Shown: positions 31,041-39,918 of the stretch, in pieces
Layout of the letters: each line of letters opens with the position of its first letter
Position numbering within the stretch: the stretch's first letter is position 1
Source of the DNA: an uncultured Dialister sp.
GTDB taxonomy: Bacteria; Bacillota; Negativicutes; Veillonellales; Dialisteraceae
NCBI GenBank assembly: GCA_900314595.1
Contig: OMVW01000006.1
Coordinates: 1-64,000, forward strand
DNA: 64,000 nucleotides
Direction of reading: 5' to 3'
Translations under genes and position numbers: made by a program
The notes under the pieces: generated by a model
What the model saw: the letters and a program-made list of their open reading frames with translations, nothing else
Told to the model about the DNA's origin: nothing
Databases searched by the model: none

Positions 31041-33007
31041 AGAGAGTCACACCGGGGAAACTGATGAGGAAAAGGAGCATCTGGCTGTACGGATTTCTTT
31101 TCCTGATCGGGATTGCCCTTATATTGCGTCTCCTCTGGGTGCAGGTGGTGCAGGGACATCGCTATGAGGAAATGGCTATCAATCAGACCGCCGGCCTGCA
31201 GACTCTCTATTCCCCGAGAGGTACGATTTATGACAGAAATGGCAGGGAACTTGCCTTTTCTGTCATGGTGAAATCCCTCTTTGCAGATCCCGGCATTATG
31301 AATGTGAGTCCTGAGGAAGCTGCCAGGGAACTGGCTCCCCTTCTACATAAAGATGAGGCGCGTTTAGCCCGGGATTTGTCGGAGGATACCCGGTTCGTGT
31401 GGCTGGAACGGGTGATGGATCCGGAAGATTCCGATAAAGTCATTGAACTGATCAAAAAAAATAAATGGCAGGGCTTTGCTTTTGTGGACGAGAGTCGCCG
31501 CTTCTACCCCAACGGTGCGATGGCAGCCAATGTGCTTGGCTTTGTAGGCCTTGATGACAAGGGACTGGATGGACTGGAAATGTCTCTCGATTCCCTCATT
31601 AAAGGCGGAGAAAACAAACAGAAAATCCTGACCGATGCCAGAGGCAATCCGATCCTGAAATCCGCTATGGCTCCTTACAAGGCAAAGAAAGAGAAGTCCG
31701 TATATCTGACCATCGACCAGAATATCCAGTTTTATGCGGAAAGAGCCCTGGACCGGGCTATGGCCTCCACCCATGCCAACGGGGGAATCATCATTGTCAT
31801 GGATCCGAAAACCGGGGATATCCTGGCCCTGGGGAATCGTCCTTCTTACGATCCAAATCATTTTGATAAAGCGACAGAGGCTGAATTCAAGAACAGGGCA
31901 GTGGTGGATATTTATGAACCCGGTTCCACATTCAAGCCGATCATTGCAGCCGCTGCTCTGGAAGCGGGTACCTATGATACGGAAAGGGTCTGGCACGATC
32001 CCGGTGAGGTCTGGGCCTCCGGACATGCCATCCGGAACTGGAATGATGAACCTTATGGTGATGTACGGCTGGTAGATATTATCAAATTCTCCATCAATAC
32101 CGGTTTTGCCCATATCGGTCTTCTGACCGGCGGAGAAACCTTGACAAAATTTGCCAAAGCTTTTGGCTTTGGTGAACCTACGGGCATTGAATTTCCCGGT
32201 GAGGGAAGCGGTATCCTTTTCAATCCGAAAGATATGCGGGCCATCGATGTGGCGACCATGTCCATCGGGCAGGGCATAGCCGTGACTCCCCTCCAGATGG
32301 TACAGGCTTACAGCGCCCTTGCCAATGGCGGTAAAATGGTAAAGCCGCATATCATCGATGCCATTAAAAATCCAGATGGTACCGATTATCAGGTGACACC
32401 GGTCGATTTCATCGGCACACCGGTTTCTGAAAAAACAGCAAATGACGTCAAAGATATGATGGAAAAGGAAATATCTGAAGGCGGCGGTAACAATGCCCAG
32501 GTTCCGGGTTATCATATGGCCGGCAAAACAGGTACGGCCCAGAAAATCGATGCCCGGTATGGCGGTTATCTGAAGAATCAGTATATCGCCTCATTCTGCG
32601 GATTTGGCCCGGTAGAGGATCCGAAAGCCATCTGCCTTGTAGTCCTTGATACGCCGAAAGGCGCCTTTTATGGAAGCCAGGTCGCAGCGCCGGTATTCAA
32701 GGAAGCCATGACGCAGATCATGCGCTACCTCAAAGTGCCTACGATTGAAGATAAAGAGGTCCATGCAAAACCGAAGAACCGGGATATTGAGCTGTACAAG
32801 CCGAAACTTCCACCGGAAAATGCAAAAGAATTCCGCCTCCCCAGCTTTACCGGCTGGTCCATGCGGGATGTGGGCGAATGGCTCACCAGGGCAGGTCTTG
32901 GCTTCCAGCCGGAAGGCAGCGGATTTGCAGACAGCCAGTCCCCGGGAATCGGCGCCAAAGTCAGGAGAGGGGATAATGTGAAAGTTCATTTCACCCATCA
33001 TGACTGA
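31037..33007 (+). CDS. Class B penicillin-binding protein with a PASTA domain
   Basis: 656 aa, peptidoglycan transpeptidase of the FtsI/SpoVD group. N-terminal membrane anchor (about 15-37), dimerisation domain with SPRGTIYDRNG, then the transpeptidase with the active Ser in PGSTFKP, SINTG and KTGTAQK. One PASTA repeat closes the protein (FTGWSMRDVGEWLTRAGLGF), typical of Gram-positive-lineage septal or sporulation enzymes. Start ATG 31037 follows AGGAGGAG and overlaps the cca stop. The division cluster is not adjacent, so a septal, spore-related or secondary role is open. Confidence 0.93.
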   Translation: MKRVTPGKLMRKRSIWLYGFLFLIGIALILRLLWVQVVQGHRYEEMAINQTAGLQTLYSPRGTIYDRNGRELAFSVMVKSLFADPGIMNVSPEEAARELAPLLHKDEARLARDLSEDTRFVWLERVMDPEDSDKVIELIKKNKWQGFAFVDESRRFYPNGAMAANVLGFVGLDDKGLDGLEMSLDSLIKGGENKQKILTDARGNPILKSAMAPYKAKKEKSVYLTIDQNIQFYAERALDRAMASTHANGGIIIVMDPKTGDILALGNRPSYDPNHFDKATEAEFKNRAVVDIYEPGSTFKPIIAAAALEAGTYDTERVWHDPGEVWASGHAIRNWNDEPYGDVRLVDIIKFSINTGFAHIGLLTGGETLTKFAKAFGFGEPTGIEFPGEGSGILFNPKDMRAIDVATMSIGQGIAVTPLQMVQAYSALANGGKMVKPHIIDAIKNPDGTDYQVTPVDFIGTPVSEKTANDVKDMMEKEISEGGGNNAQVPGYHMAGKTGTAQKIDARYGGYLKNQYIASFCGFGPVEDPKAICLVVLDTPKGAFYGSQVAAPVFKEAMTQIMRYLKVPTIEDKEVHAKPKNRDIELYKPKLPPENAKEFRLPSFTGWSMRDVGEWLTRAGLGFQPEGSGFADSQSPGIGAKVRRGDNVKVHFTHHD

Positions 33008-33045
33008 CGGCAGGATGGAAATATTAATTAAAAAAATTCAATTTC

Positions 33046-33092
33046 AAAAAAGCTGTGAAGATGCAGGAACATTTTCACAGCTTTTATTTTTT
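33046..33092 (+). terminator. Terminator of the cca-PBP operon
   Basis: AAAAGCTGTGAA (33048-33059) pairs with TTCACAGCTTTT (33074-33085), then ATTTTTT. Confidence 0.88.
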
Positions 33093-33177
33093 ATGGAGGG
33101 AAAAACGATGTAAAAAGATTGAAAAATTTAATAATGCCATGGCTTTTACAGCTCGTAAAATTCCATGATAACTATGC

Positions 33178-33183
33178 TATAAT
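33178..33183 (+). promoter_or_regulatory. Extended -10 promoter of fhs-folD
   Basis: ATGCTATAAT with TATAAT at 33178-33183 and no clear -35. It gives a leader of about 53 nt. Confidence 0.55.
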
Positions 33184-33241
33184 TAAAACAGATAGCTATT
33201 TTCTTATTTCAACATGTTTTTATTCAAGGGGGAAAGTAAGA

Positions 33242-34909
33242 ATGTTAAGCGATATTGAAATTGCGCAGAGAGCAGAAATGAAGCCGATCACGGAAATCGG
33301 CGCTTCCATCGGCATTCCGGCGGAAGATCTGGAAAATTACGGCCCTTACAAGGCTAAAATTTCTCTGAAATTTACCAAGGAACTGGAAAAGAAACCGATG
33401 GGCCATCTCATTCTGGTGACCGCTATTTCCCCGACTCCGGCAGGCGAAGGCAAGACGACTACGACTGTAGGTCTCGGACAGGCACTGGCTCTCCTTGGAA
33501 AGAAGACCATGATCTGCCTTCGTGAACCGTCCCTCGGGCCCTGCATGGGCATCAAAGGCGGCGCAGCCGGCGGCGGCTACTCCCAGGTCGTACCGATGGA
33601 AGATATCAACCTCCATTTCACAGGAGACCTGCATGCTATCACTGCTACCCATAACCTTTTGGCAGCCATGGTGGACAACCATATCCAGCAGGGCAATGTC
33701 CTTGGCATCGATCCCAGAAGAGTAGTCTGGAACAGGGTCATGGATATGAATGACCGTGTACTTCGTCATATCGTAGTCGGCCTTGGCGGTCATCCGGATG
33801 GTGTACCCAGAGAAGGCAGCTTCGATATTACCGTAGCTTCTGAAATCATGGCCATCCTCTGCCTGGCAACTTCCATCAGGGATATGAAGGAGCGGTTTGC
33901 AAAGATTATCGTCGGCTATACCTATGATAATAAGCCGGTTACCGCAGGAGACATCCATGCCCAGGGCGCTATGGCAGCCCTTATGAAGGATGCCCTGAAA
34001 CCGAACCTCGTCCAGACACTGGAACATGTACCGGCCTTCATTCACGGCGGACCGTTTGCGAATATTGCTCACGGCTGCAACTCCATCCTGGCTACGAAAA
34101 CAGCTCTCCACCTGGCTGACTATGTAGTTACGGAAGCCGGTTTCGGCGCTGACCTGGGCGCTGAAAAATTCCTGGATATCAAGTGCCGTTTTGCAGGCCT
34201 CAAACCGGAAGCGGCTGTCCTCGTAGCAACTATCCGGGCTCTCAAGATGAATGGCGGTAAGGCAAAGAATGAACTTACCGAATCGGATCCGGAGGCCGTG
34301 AAGAGAGGCCTGCCGAACCTCCTGCGTCATATTTCCAACCTGAAGAAATACGGCCTGCCGGTAGTGGTAGCTCTCAATATGTTCCCTGCTGATACTCCGG
34401 AAGAAAAGAAAGTCATCGAAGATGCCTGCAAAGAAGCAGGAGTCGAAGTGGCCGAATCCACGGTATTCGTCAACGGCGGTAAAGGCGGACTCGAACTGGG
34501 CGGAAAAGTCCTGGCTGCTCTTGAAAAAGGCTCCGATTATAAACCGCTCTATGATGTGAACCAGCCGCTCAAGGCAAAGATTGAAACCATTGCGAAAGAA
34601 ATTTACGGAGCAGCCAATGTTCAGTATGACAGCGCTGCTGAAAAAGAACTGAAACACATTGAAGAAATGGGATTCAGGGATGTGCCTGTCTGCATCGCAA
34701 AGACTCCGGCATCCTTCACCGATGATCCCACAAAACTTGGCGCACCCACCGGCTTTACTCTTCATGTAAGAGAAGTCCGCCTTTCCGCAGGCGCAGGATT
34801 TGTAGTCGTTCTTACCGGCAAAGTCATGACCATGCCAGGACTTCCGAAACGTCCTGCAGCAGAACGGATTGACGTCGATGATGACGGAAATATTACGGGG
34901 CTCTTCTGA
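33242..34909 (+). CDS. fhs: Formate-tetrahydrofolate ligase
   Basis: 555 aa, the standard length. It makes 10-formyl-THF from formate, THF and [21 protein letters not shown] (ATP loop), [21 protein letters not shown] and [13 protein letters not shown] are diagnostic. ATG 33242 has AAGGGGGAAAG ahead of it. It overlaps folD by 1 nt (TGATG), forming a two-gene C1 operon. Confidence 0.97.
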   Translation: MLSDIEIAQRAEMKPITEIGASIGIPAEDLENYGPYKAKISLKFTKELEKKPMGHLILVTAISPTPAGEGKTTTTVGLGQALALLGKKTMICLREPSLGPCMGIKGGAAGGGYSQVVPMEDINLHFTGDLHAITATHNLLAAMVDNHIQQGNVLGIDPRRVVWNRVMDMNDRVLRHIVVGLGGHPDGVPREGSFDITVASEIMAILCLATSIRDMKERFAKIIVGYTYDNKPVTAGDIHAQGAMAALMKDALKPNLVQTLEHVPAFIHGGPFANIAHGCNSILATKTALHLADYVVTEAGFGADLGAEKFLDIKCRFAGLKPEAAVLVATIRALKMNGGKAKNELTESDPEAVKRGLPNLLRHISNLKKYGLPVVVALNMFPADTPEEKKVIEDACKEAGVEVAESTVFVNGGKGGLELGGKVLAALEKGSDYKPLYDVNQPLKAKIETIAKEIYGAANVQYDSAAEKELKHIEEMGFRDVPVCIAKTPASFTDDPTKLGAPTGFTLHVREVRLSAGAGFVVVLTGKVMTMPGLPKRPAAERIDVDDDGNITGLF

Positions 34910-35757
34910 TGGCACTGGTTCTGGATGGCAAAGAAACCGCAGAGCACCTGAAAGGGGTTCTTAAAGAGAGACTGGAAGCTTTGCGGGCCAGAGACTATGA
35001 ACCCAAACTGGCCATCATCCTGGCAGGAAGCAGCAAACCTTCCGCCATGTATGCGTCCTTCATGCAGAAAGTGGCCAAAGGCTATGGCATGGGAGCGGAT
35101 ATTTTCCGCAAAGGCGATGACGTGACAGAAGAAGAGCTGGGAAAGCTCATTACCGATTTGTCTAAAGACAGGAAATACACGGGCATCCTTATGATGATGC
35201 CTCTTCCGAAGGGTATTTCCGAAGAAAAGATGATTGCCCTCATCCATCCGGATAAAGATGTGGACGGACTCACCGATACCAATGCAGGCCGTCTCTCCTG
35301 CGGAAAGGCAGGACTCTTTGGATGTACGCCGAGAGCCGTCATGGCCATTCTTGATTATTACCATATCGATATTGACGGTAAAAAAACAGTGGTCATCGGC
35401 CGGAGCAATGTCATCGGGAAACCGGTGTCCCTTATGCTCCTGAAGAAAAATGCCACGGTCACCATCTGCCATTCCCATACGAAGAATCTGGCAGAAATCA
35501 CCAGGGAGGCAGATATCCTGGTAGCTGCCGTGGGTCATGCGAACTGCGTGACAAAAGATATGGTGAAACCGGGAGCCGTAGTCATTGACGTAGGCATCAA
35601 CCGGGTAGAAGGAAAAACGGTAGGCGACGTAGATTACGAAGGAGTTTCCGAAATCGCCGGAGCCATCACTCCCGTTCCCGGAGGAGTAGGAAGCGTTACG
35701 ACCACTATGGTGATTGAAAATATCATTGCAGCCGGAGAGAAACAGCTGGCACAGTAA
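34909..35757 (+). CDS. folD: Methylene-THF dehydrogenase/cyclohydrolase
   Basis: 282 aa. It interconverts 5,10-methylene-THF and 10-formyl-THF. Catalytic region YASFMQKVAKGYGM, with the YxxxK Tyr and Lys; GILMMMPLPKGI, VDGLTDTNAG, VIGRSNVIGKPV (Rossmann loop) and TPVPGGVGSVTTTMV are present. The common QLPLP block reads MMPLP here. Coupled to fhs. Confidence 0.96.
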   Translation: MALVLDGKETAEHLKGVLKERLEALRARDYEPKLAIILAGSSKPSAMYASFMQKVAKGYGMGADIFRKGDDVTEEELGKLITDLSKDRKYTGILMMMPLPKGISEEKMIALIHPDKDVDGLTDTNAGRLSCGKAGLFGCTPRAVMAILDYYHIDIDGKKTVVIGRSNVIGKPVSLMLLKKNATVTICHSHTKNLAEITREADILVAAVGHANCVTKDMVKPGAVVIDVGINRVEGKTVGDVDYEGVSEIAGAITPVPGGVGSVTTTMVIENIIAAGEKQLAQ

Positions 35758-35775
35758 TATTTCCTCCAAGAAATC

Positions 35776-35814
35776 AAAAAGAATGTACCGATTTGTCTTC
35801 GGTACATTCTTTTT
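35776..35814. terminator. Terminator of fhs-folD
   Basis: AAAAAGAATGTACCG (35776-35790) pairs with CGGTACATTCTTTTT (35800-35814), perfect over 15 bp. Confidence 0.9.
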
Positions 35815-35884
35815 CTTTGTATTCTGTGGTAAAATGGATAGGACTTTTCTGGAGTTCTCTTCATTTATGATAGAAAGGAAATAT

Positions 35885-36739
35885 ATGGAAACCAATGCAG
35901 TGACCAAAGTGGTGACCGATGAAATCAGCATCACCGCCAAATTTATCGGAGATATGAAAATGTTTGTCCTGAATAAGGGGATGGACATCGTGGAAGCCAT
36001 CATCCTTTTCTGTATCGGCTACATCATCTGCCGGTATATTAGAAAAGTGGTGGAACACATCCTGGACCGCTCCAAGGTGGATCCGTCGGCAAAGACATTT
36101 ATTTCCGATATCATTTATTTCTTCTGCCTCGCGATTGTGACCATTGTGGCCCTGGGGACTGCCGGAGTCGCCGCAGGGACCCTGGCCGCTGCATTTGGCG
36201 GCATCGGTCTTGCCATTGGCCTTGGTCTTAAAGATAATATCGGAAACGTGGCTTCCGGCATTTTCATCCTTATCTTCCGGCCTTTCAAGGTGGGCGATTA
36301 TGTGTCTATCGGAGGCGCCCAGGGAACGGTAAAGGAAATCAGAATTATGTACACCAATGTGGCTACCTTAAGCAACCAGATGATCGTCTTCCCGAATTCC
36401 AAACTCATCAGCAGCGTCATCACCAACTATTCCGCTTTTGAAACGAGAAATTTGGAATTTACTTTCGACGTAGGCTATGATACGGACCTTCGTAAATGCA
36501 TTGCCCTCCTGAAAGAAGTCTTTACCGCCAATGATTATGTACTAGACAAAGAAAATCTTGCCATCTTCGTGAATTCCATGGCAGAATCTTCCATCAAAAT
36601 CTACGTACGGGCCCAGGTGGACCGGGTCAAATATTTCGATGCCCAGAATGATCTCTATATCAAAGTCAAAGAGGCCTTTGATGAAGCAGGTATCGATATT
36701 CCCTTCCCCCAGGTGGTCATCCATCAGGCAAAAGACTAA
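35885..36739 (+). CDS. mscS: Small-conductance mechanosensitive channel (MscS family)
   Basis: 284 aa, essentially the length of E. coli MscS (286). The pore helix TM3 reads TLAAAFGGIGLAIGLGLKDNIGNVASG, with the Ala/Gly packing pattern, followed by the beta domain (FKVGDYVSIGGAQGTVKEI). It releases solutes under hypo-osmotic shock. ATG 35885 follows AGAAAGGA. Single gene; a weak 8-bp stem CCGGATAG/CTATCCGG (36742-36786) lies after its stop. Confidence 0.93.
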   Translation: METNAVTKVVTDEISITAKFIGDMKMFVLNKGMDIVEAIILFCIGYIICRYIRKVVEHILDRSKVDPSAKTFISDIIYFFCLAIVTIVALGTAGVAAGTLAAAFGGIGLAIGLGLKDNIGNVASGIFILIFRPFKVGDYVSIGGAQGTVKEIRIMYTNVATLSNQMIVFPNSKLISSVITNYSAFETRNLEFTFDVGYDTDLRKCIALLKEVFTANDYVLDKENLAIFVNSMAESSIKIYVRAQVDRVKYFDAQNDLYIKVKEAFDEAGIDIPFPQVVIHQAKD

Positions 36740-36823
36740 AGCCGGATAGAGACGGATATCTTTTTGACCATCATAAAACTATCCGGACAGAGTTAAAAAT
36801 TTTACAAATCACCAGATCAATCC

Positions 36824-36869
36824 TTATACCCGCTTTGCCACTCCCATCGGAGCAGCAAAGCGGGTATAA
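36824..36869. repeat. Perfect 15-bp inverted repeat
   Basis: TTATACCCGCTTTGC (36824-36838) and GCAAAGCGGGTATAA (36855-36869) are exact complements with a 16-bp spacer. There is no T tract on either side, so it is not a standard terminator. It could be an end of a lost mobile element, an operator or an RNA stem. Confidence 0.6.
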
Positions 36870-36932
36870 TCATGTGGGACATGCTATGGATTGCGTCAGG
36901 AGATATCTTCCACCTGCCTGGAAAAGTCCCAT

Positions 36933-36957
36933 AAAAAAAGCACTGCAAAAGCAGCGC
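36933..36957 (-). terminator. Orphan leftward terminator
   Basis: Read leftward: GCGCTGC (36957-36951), TTTT loop, GCAGTGC (36946-36940), then TTTTTTT (36939-36933). It is a strong intrinsic terminator, but no leftward gene ends here. It suggests an unannotated leftward RNA from 37.0-37.4 kb. Confidence 0.65.
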
Positions 36958-37403
36958 CGCTTTCCCGAAATCTCCAATCCAAAAATGGAAATGGACGCAA
37001 ACTATAAAACAGATGAATAACACAAAAAATCCAGCCGAAAGACCGGGAAATCCAGGAATAGCAGTATGCAATCAATCGGCTGCAGGGACTTTGGCCTGAA
37101 CATGCAGGGACGGAGCTGCCGTATGAACAGTGGTGGCCGACAAGTTTTTCATGTCGTGAGAGAACTGTGTAATTCTGGAATTTCCTGTCTTTCGACCGGA
37201 TTTTGTTTTGGTTTTTGTTTCTTGCGCGCAAGGGAGCTTTGAAAAAATTAATCGGATCCATCCTTCCGCCCGCTTCGATCGATTTGTGTACATACAGGTT
37301 TTTGAAGAATTTCTCCGGAGCTCTTTCTCATCGCTCTGCCTATATAGTACAAAAAGAGGAAAATATTTTTGCAGAATTTAAATAAAATTTTTCTATATGC
37401 ATT

Positions 37404-37440
37404 TCACATTTTCATTTATAGCAAGTAAGTGAAAATGTGA
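37404..37440. repeat. 11-bp inverted repeat upstream of a membrane protein gene
   Basis: TCACATTTTCA (37404-37414) and TGAAAATGTGA (37430-37440) are exact complements, 35 bp before the next start codon. Likely an operator or a leader hairpin. Confidence 0.45.
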
Positions 37441-37475
37441 TGAAAGGGGAAGGAACCGGGTAAGGATAAAATCAG

Positions 37476-37895
37476 ATGGATCAGAAAATCATGCCGGACC
37501 TTTGCTCCTTTACGGCGTGCATTTTCATGCTTTATGAATGGAAAAAGTGCTACGGAGAAATGGCATCGAGAGCCTTTAAAATCAGACTCAATATCAGCTG
37601 CGGCCTGATTTTCAGCGCTTTAGTACTTTTGGGATGCCTTGTGCATGAAATGAATTATTCCCAGGTAACCGGGAAGTTTGTTTTTTTCGTATATTTCTTT
37701 GTATGGGGCATACTATTTCCGATAGCCGTCTTGTATGGTAACAGGATTAAAATACTCAATGCAGAGTACAGGAAAAAATATGAGGGCATGGATTTGCCCC
37801 GGGACTACAGCCGCTGGGTAGACTTCGGGAAAATAAGTGCGGTACCGATAGTTCTTTGGATTGTATTTTTACTATTTTTGGTACTGTATGAATGA
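37476..37895 (+). CDS. Hypothetical small membrane protein
   Basis: 139 aa, not recognised. Three likely membrane segments (about 39-58, 68-88 and 119-138) with a short polar N-terminus and a cytoplasmic basic stretch (NRIKILNAEYRKKYEG). A ribosome binding site TAAGGAT precedes ATG 37476. It stands alone between a gene-poor region and a T-box unit. Frame length and start are plausible, but no function can be given. Confidence 0.55.
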   Translation: MDQKIMPDLCSFTACIFMLYEWKKCYGEMASRAFKIRLNISCGLIFSALVLLGCLVHEMNYSQVTGKFVFFVYFFVWGILFPIAVLYGNRIKILNAEYRKKYEGMDLPRDYSRWVDFGKISAVPIVLWIVFLLFLVLYE

Positions 37896-38015
37896 TCCGT
37901 AGAGGATTCAATGATTATGAAAAGTTGGAATAAACCGCTCTGACCGATAGATGGAAACCGGTGAGATGAATCATCTGAAGGACTGTCGGTCATCCTGTAT
38001 GGGATAGGAAGTTCT

Positions 38016-38129
38016 ATGAATAGATATTTTACCCCCGGCAGCCTCATTGGTTTAGTCGGCCTGGTGCTGGGGACGATTGCATTACTTATAGATTTTGAAC
38101 CTGTATTTCCACTTTTTTCCTCTCATTGA
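38016..38129 (+). CDS. Possible 37-aa membrane peptide
   Basis: MNRYFTPGSLIGLVGLVLGT followed by a hydrophobic stretch and an acidic/aromatic tail; one membrane segment. ATAGGAAG lies 5-12 nt before ATG 38016. Its stop codon overlaps the -35 box of the next promoter. It may be a genuine small protein or chance; conservation would decide. Confidence 0.35.
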   Translation: MNRYFTPGSLIGLVGLVLGTIALLIDFEPVFPLFSSH

Positions 38130-38154
38130 CATCCTAAAGGAGTAATGCTATACT
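38126..38154 (+). promoter_or_regulatory. Promoter of the T-box ECF operon
   Basis: TTGACA (38126-38131), 17-bp spacer, TATACT (38149-38154), with an extended -10 TG. Confidence 0.85.
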
Positions 38155-38164
38155 CGAATCAATA

Positions 38165-38406
38165 TAAAACCGATGAACGGGGAGAGTAGTAAAGAAGGAG
38201 CCATTCAAGGGAGCCGGGGAGAGTGGGAGTCCGGCATGGCGGTCTTTATGAATGGGCCCGGGAGGCGCAGCTTCGAGCCGTGCGGGGTAGAGGCTGACGG
38301 AAAGCTTCCGTTACAAGAATGAGCCGGACTTATGTCAATTTGGGTGGTACCGCGGAAATATTCCTTTCGTCCCTTTGCTGAGAGCAGAGGATGAAGGGAT
38401 TTTTTA
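38165..38406 (+). ncRNA. T-box leader, specifier best read as TGG (Trp)
   Basis: AGTA at 38185-38188 and GAA at 38250-38252 frame the specifier loop; the next codon is TGG (38253-38255), followed by G. The T-box motif TGGGTGGTACCGCGGA is at 38341-38356. The terminator stem TCCTTTCGTCC (38362-38372) with AGGATGAAGGGA (38388-38399) is followed by T6. ATG (Met) one base earlier is an alternative and fits the A discriminator implied by UGGU. The TrpP-like transporter downstream favours Trp. Confidence 0.88.
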
Positions 38407-38430
38407 ATTTCTATTTTTCAGGAGGTTATT

Positions 38431-39918
38431 ATGGAACAGGTCAGGGATGTATCAGAGCTTGTCTACACCAAGGCGAGAGGGGGTAAATTCCGCTGGCTCA
38501 CCATTTCTACATTGATGCTGGCTATCGGCATGATTCTTCATCTTGTATCACCGTCGGTTTTCGGCTTTACGCCGAACTGGATGATTGCCTGCTATGTGGT
38601 GGCCATCCTTCTCACAAAGCCTAGCTACAAGCAGTGCCTGGGAATCTGTATGGTAGCGGCCCTTATGGAAGTCTTCACTTCCAAATCTGCTTTCCCCTAT
38701 GGCGACTTTGCTTCTGAATTCTTCGGCGCCTATGTGGCCGGTTTCTTTGTCCACTCTGTGCCGCCCATTAAAATCGGGAAGCTTTCTCTCCGCCCAATGC
38801 TGGCAGGTTTTGTGACCACCATCGTTTCCGGCTGGACTTTCCTGTCCATCCTGACCCTGGTCATGGGGATTCCCCTCAAGGTTTATCTCTATGGCATGAT
38901 GCCGGCCCTTTTCTTCATTGCTATCGGCAATGCTGTTATTACACCATTTCTTTATTTCCCGGCTTTGAAACTTTTCAAGTCCATGCACTACATGGCTGAA
39001 TCGGATGTGGAAGACAGCGATCATTCCGGACTGGTATTAAAGCAGCAGAAGGAAGGAGTCATCAGTGTGGAACATCTGACTCATACTTATCCTTTCGCTA
39101 AGGAACCGGCCCTGAAAGATGTGAATCTTTCCGTCGAAAAGGGAGATTTCATCGTTATTACCGGACCAAACGGCGCAGGAAAGACGAGCCTTCTCATGTC
39201 TATGGCAGGTGCCATTCCCCAGTACTATGGGGGAACCATGCAGGGGATGGTTTTCACTGACGGAAAAGCTGTGACACAGCATACCATTGCTGATCTCGCT
39301 TCTTCTATCGGTGTCATTCTTTCCGATTATAAAGCCCAGATCGTTACCCTTACGGTAGGGGAGGAAATGGCTTTTACCCTGGAAAACCATGGTTTCCCGC
39401 CGGATGAAATCAGGCGCCGTTCCAGGGAAGCGCTGAAAAAAGTCCATCTGGACGGACTGGAAGAAAGAAAAGTTTCCACCCTTTCCGGCGGTCAGTCCCA
39501 GAGACTGGTGGCGGCTGCAGTTCTGGCCGAAGAACCGGATGTCCTGGTTTTCGATGAACCGACTTCCGCCCTGGATCCGGAAGGAATTCGCGAATTTTAT
39601 GAAATGGTGGGCGAACTCAATCAGAAAGAAGGACTCACCGTTATTGTGGCTGAACATCATCTGGAAGCGGCCCTTCCCTATGCGACAAGATTTGTGCTCA
39701 TGAATAAGGGTGAAATCGTGAGCCAGGGAAATCCCGAGAAAGTTATGCGGGCCATGGCGGAAAATCACATTTACGAAGAGGCCATTCCCGACATGTACAG
39801 GGCTCAGCTGGAACTGGAAAAAGAAGGAATTACTTTTGACAAGCCATTCCTGAATATTAAGGATGCACAGTATTCGGTGAATGAATATTTCGCAGAAGGA
39901 GGGGAAACACATGCTTGA
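38431..39918 (+). CDS. ECF transporter: TrpP-like S component fused to EcfA ATPase
   Basis: 495 aa fusion. Residues 1-190 form five or six membrane segments with the TrpP-like pattern HLVSPSVFGFTPNWMIACY and KSAFPYGDFASEFFGAYVAG, a substrate-binding S component. Residues about 208-450 are an ABC ATPase: GPNGAGKT (245-252), LSGGQSQR and DVLVFDEPTSALDP. S and A subunits are normally separate genes, so the fusion is unusual. Start ATG 38431 has CAGGAGG ahead of it. Together with the next ATPase and the T component it forms a complete ECF importer, probably for tryptophan given the T-box and S domain. Confidence 0.85.
   Translation: MEQVRDVSELVYTKARGGKFRWLTISTLMLAIGMILHLVSPSVFGFTPNWMIACYVVAILLTKPSYKQCLGICMVAALMEVFTSKSAFPYGDFASEFFGAYVAGFFVHSVPPIKIGKLSLRPMLAGFVTTIVSGWTFLSILTLVMGIPLKVYLYGMMPALFFIAIGNAVITPFLYFPALKLFKSMHYMAESDVEDSDHSGLVLKQQKEGVISVEHLTHTYPFAKEPALKDVNLSVEKGDFIVITGPNGAGKTSLLMSMAGAIPQYYGGTMQGMVFTDGKAVTQHTIADLASSIGVILSDYKAQIVTLTVGEEMAFTLENHGFPPDEIRRRSREALKKVHLDGLEERKVSTLSGGQSQRLVAAAVLAEEPDVLVFDEPTSALDPEGIREFYEMVGELNQKEGLTVIVAEHHLEAALPYATRFVLMNKGEIVSQGNPEKVMRAMAENHIYEEAIPDMYRAQLELEKEGITFDKPFLNIKDAQYSVNEYFAEGGETHA

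Larger units (their letters stand above)
36740..37475. other. Gene-poor region with inverted repeats
   Basis: About 735 bp without a convincing gene on either strand: the open frames present lack ribosome binding sites and family resemblance. It holds a perfect 15-bp inverted repeat (36824-36869), a leftward terminator (36933-36957), TTGCGCGCAA palindrome (37222-37231), TGCAGGGAC repeated about 21 bp apart near 37080-37110, and an 11-bp inverted repeat before the next gene (37404-37440). It may be decayed sequence or carry an untranslated RNA. Confidence 0.5.

Noticed and set aside
33245..34915. A 556-codon open frame on the minus strand opposite fhs
   Set aside because: It is the mirror of a strongly biased coding sequence; it has no ribosome binding site, no family resemblance and lies wholly inside fhs. 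Similar antisense frames opposite larA, accC, malic enzyme and the PBP were dropped for the same reason.
36896..37261. A 121-codon minus-strand frame in the gene-poor region
   Set aside because: It runs through the orphan terminator, has no ribosome binding site and no recognisable domain.
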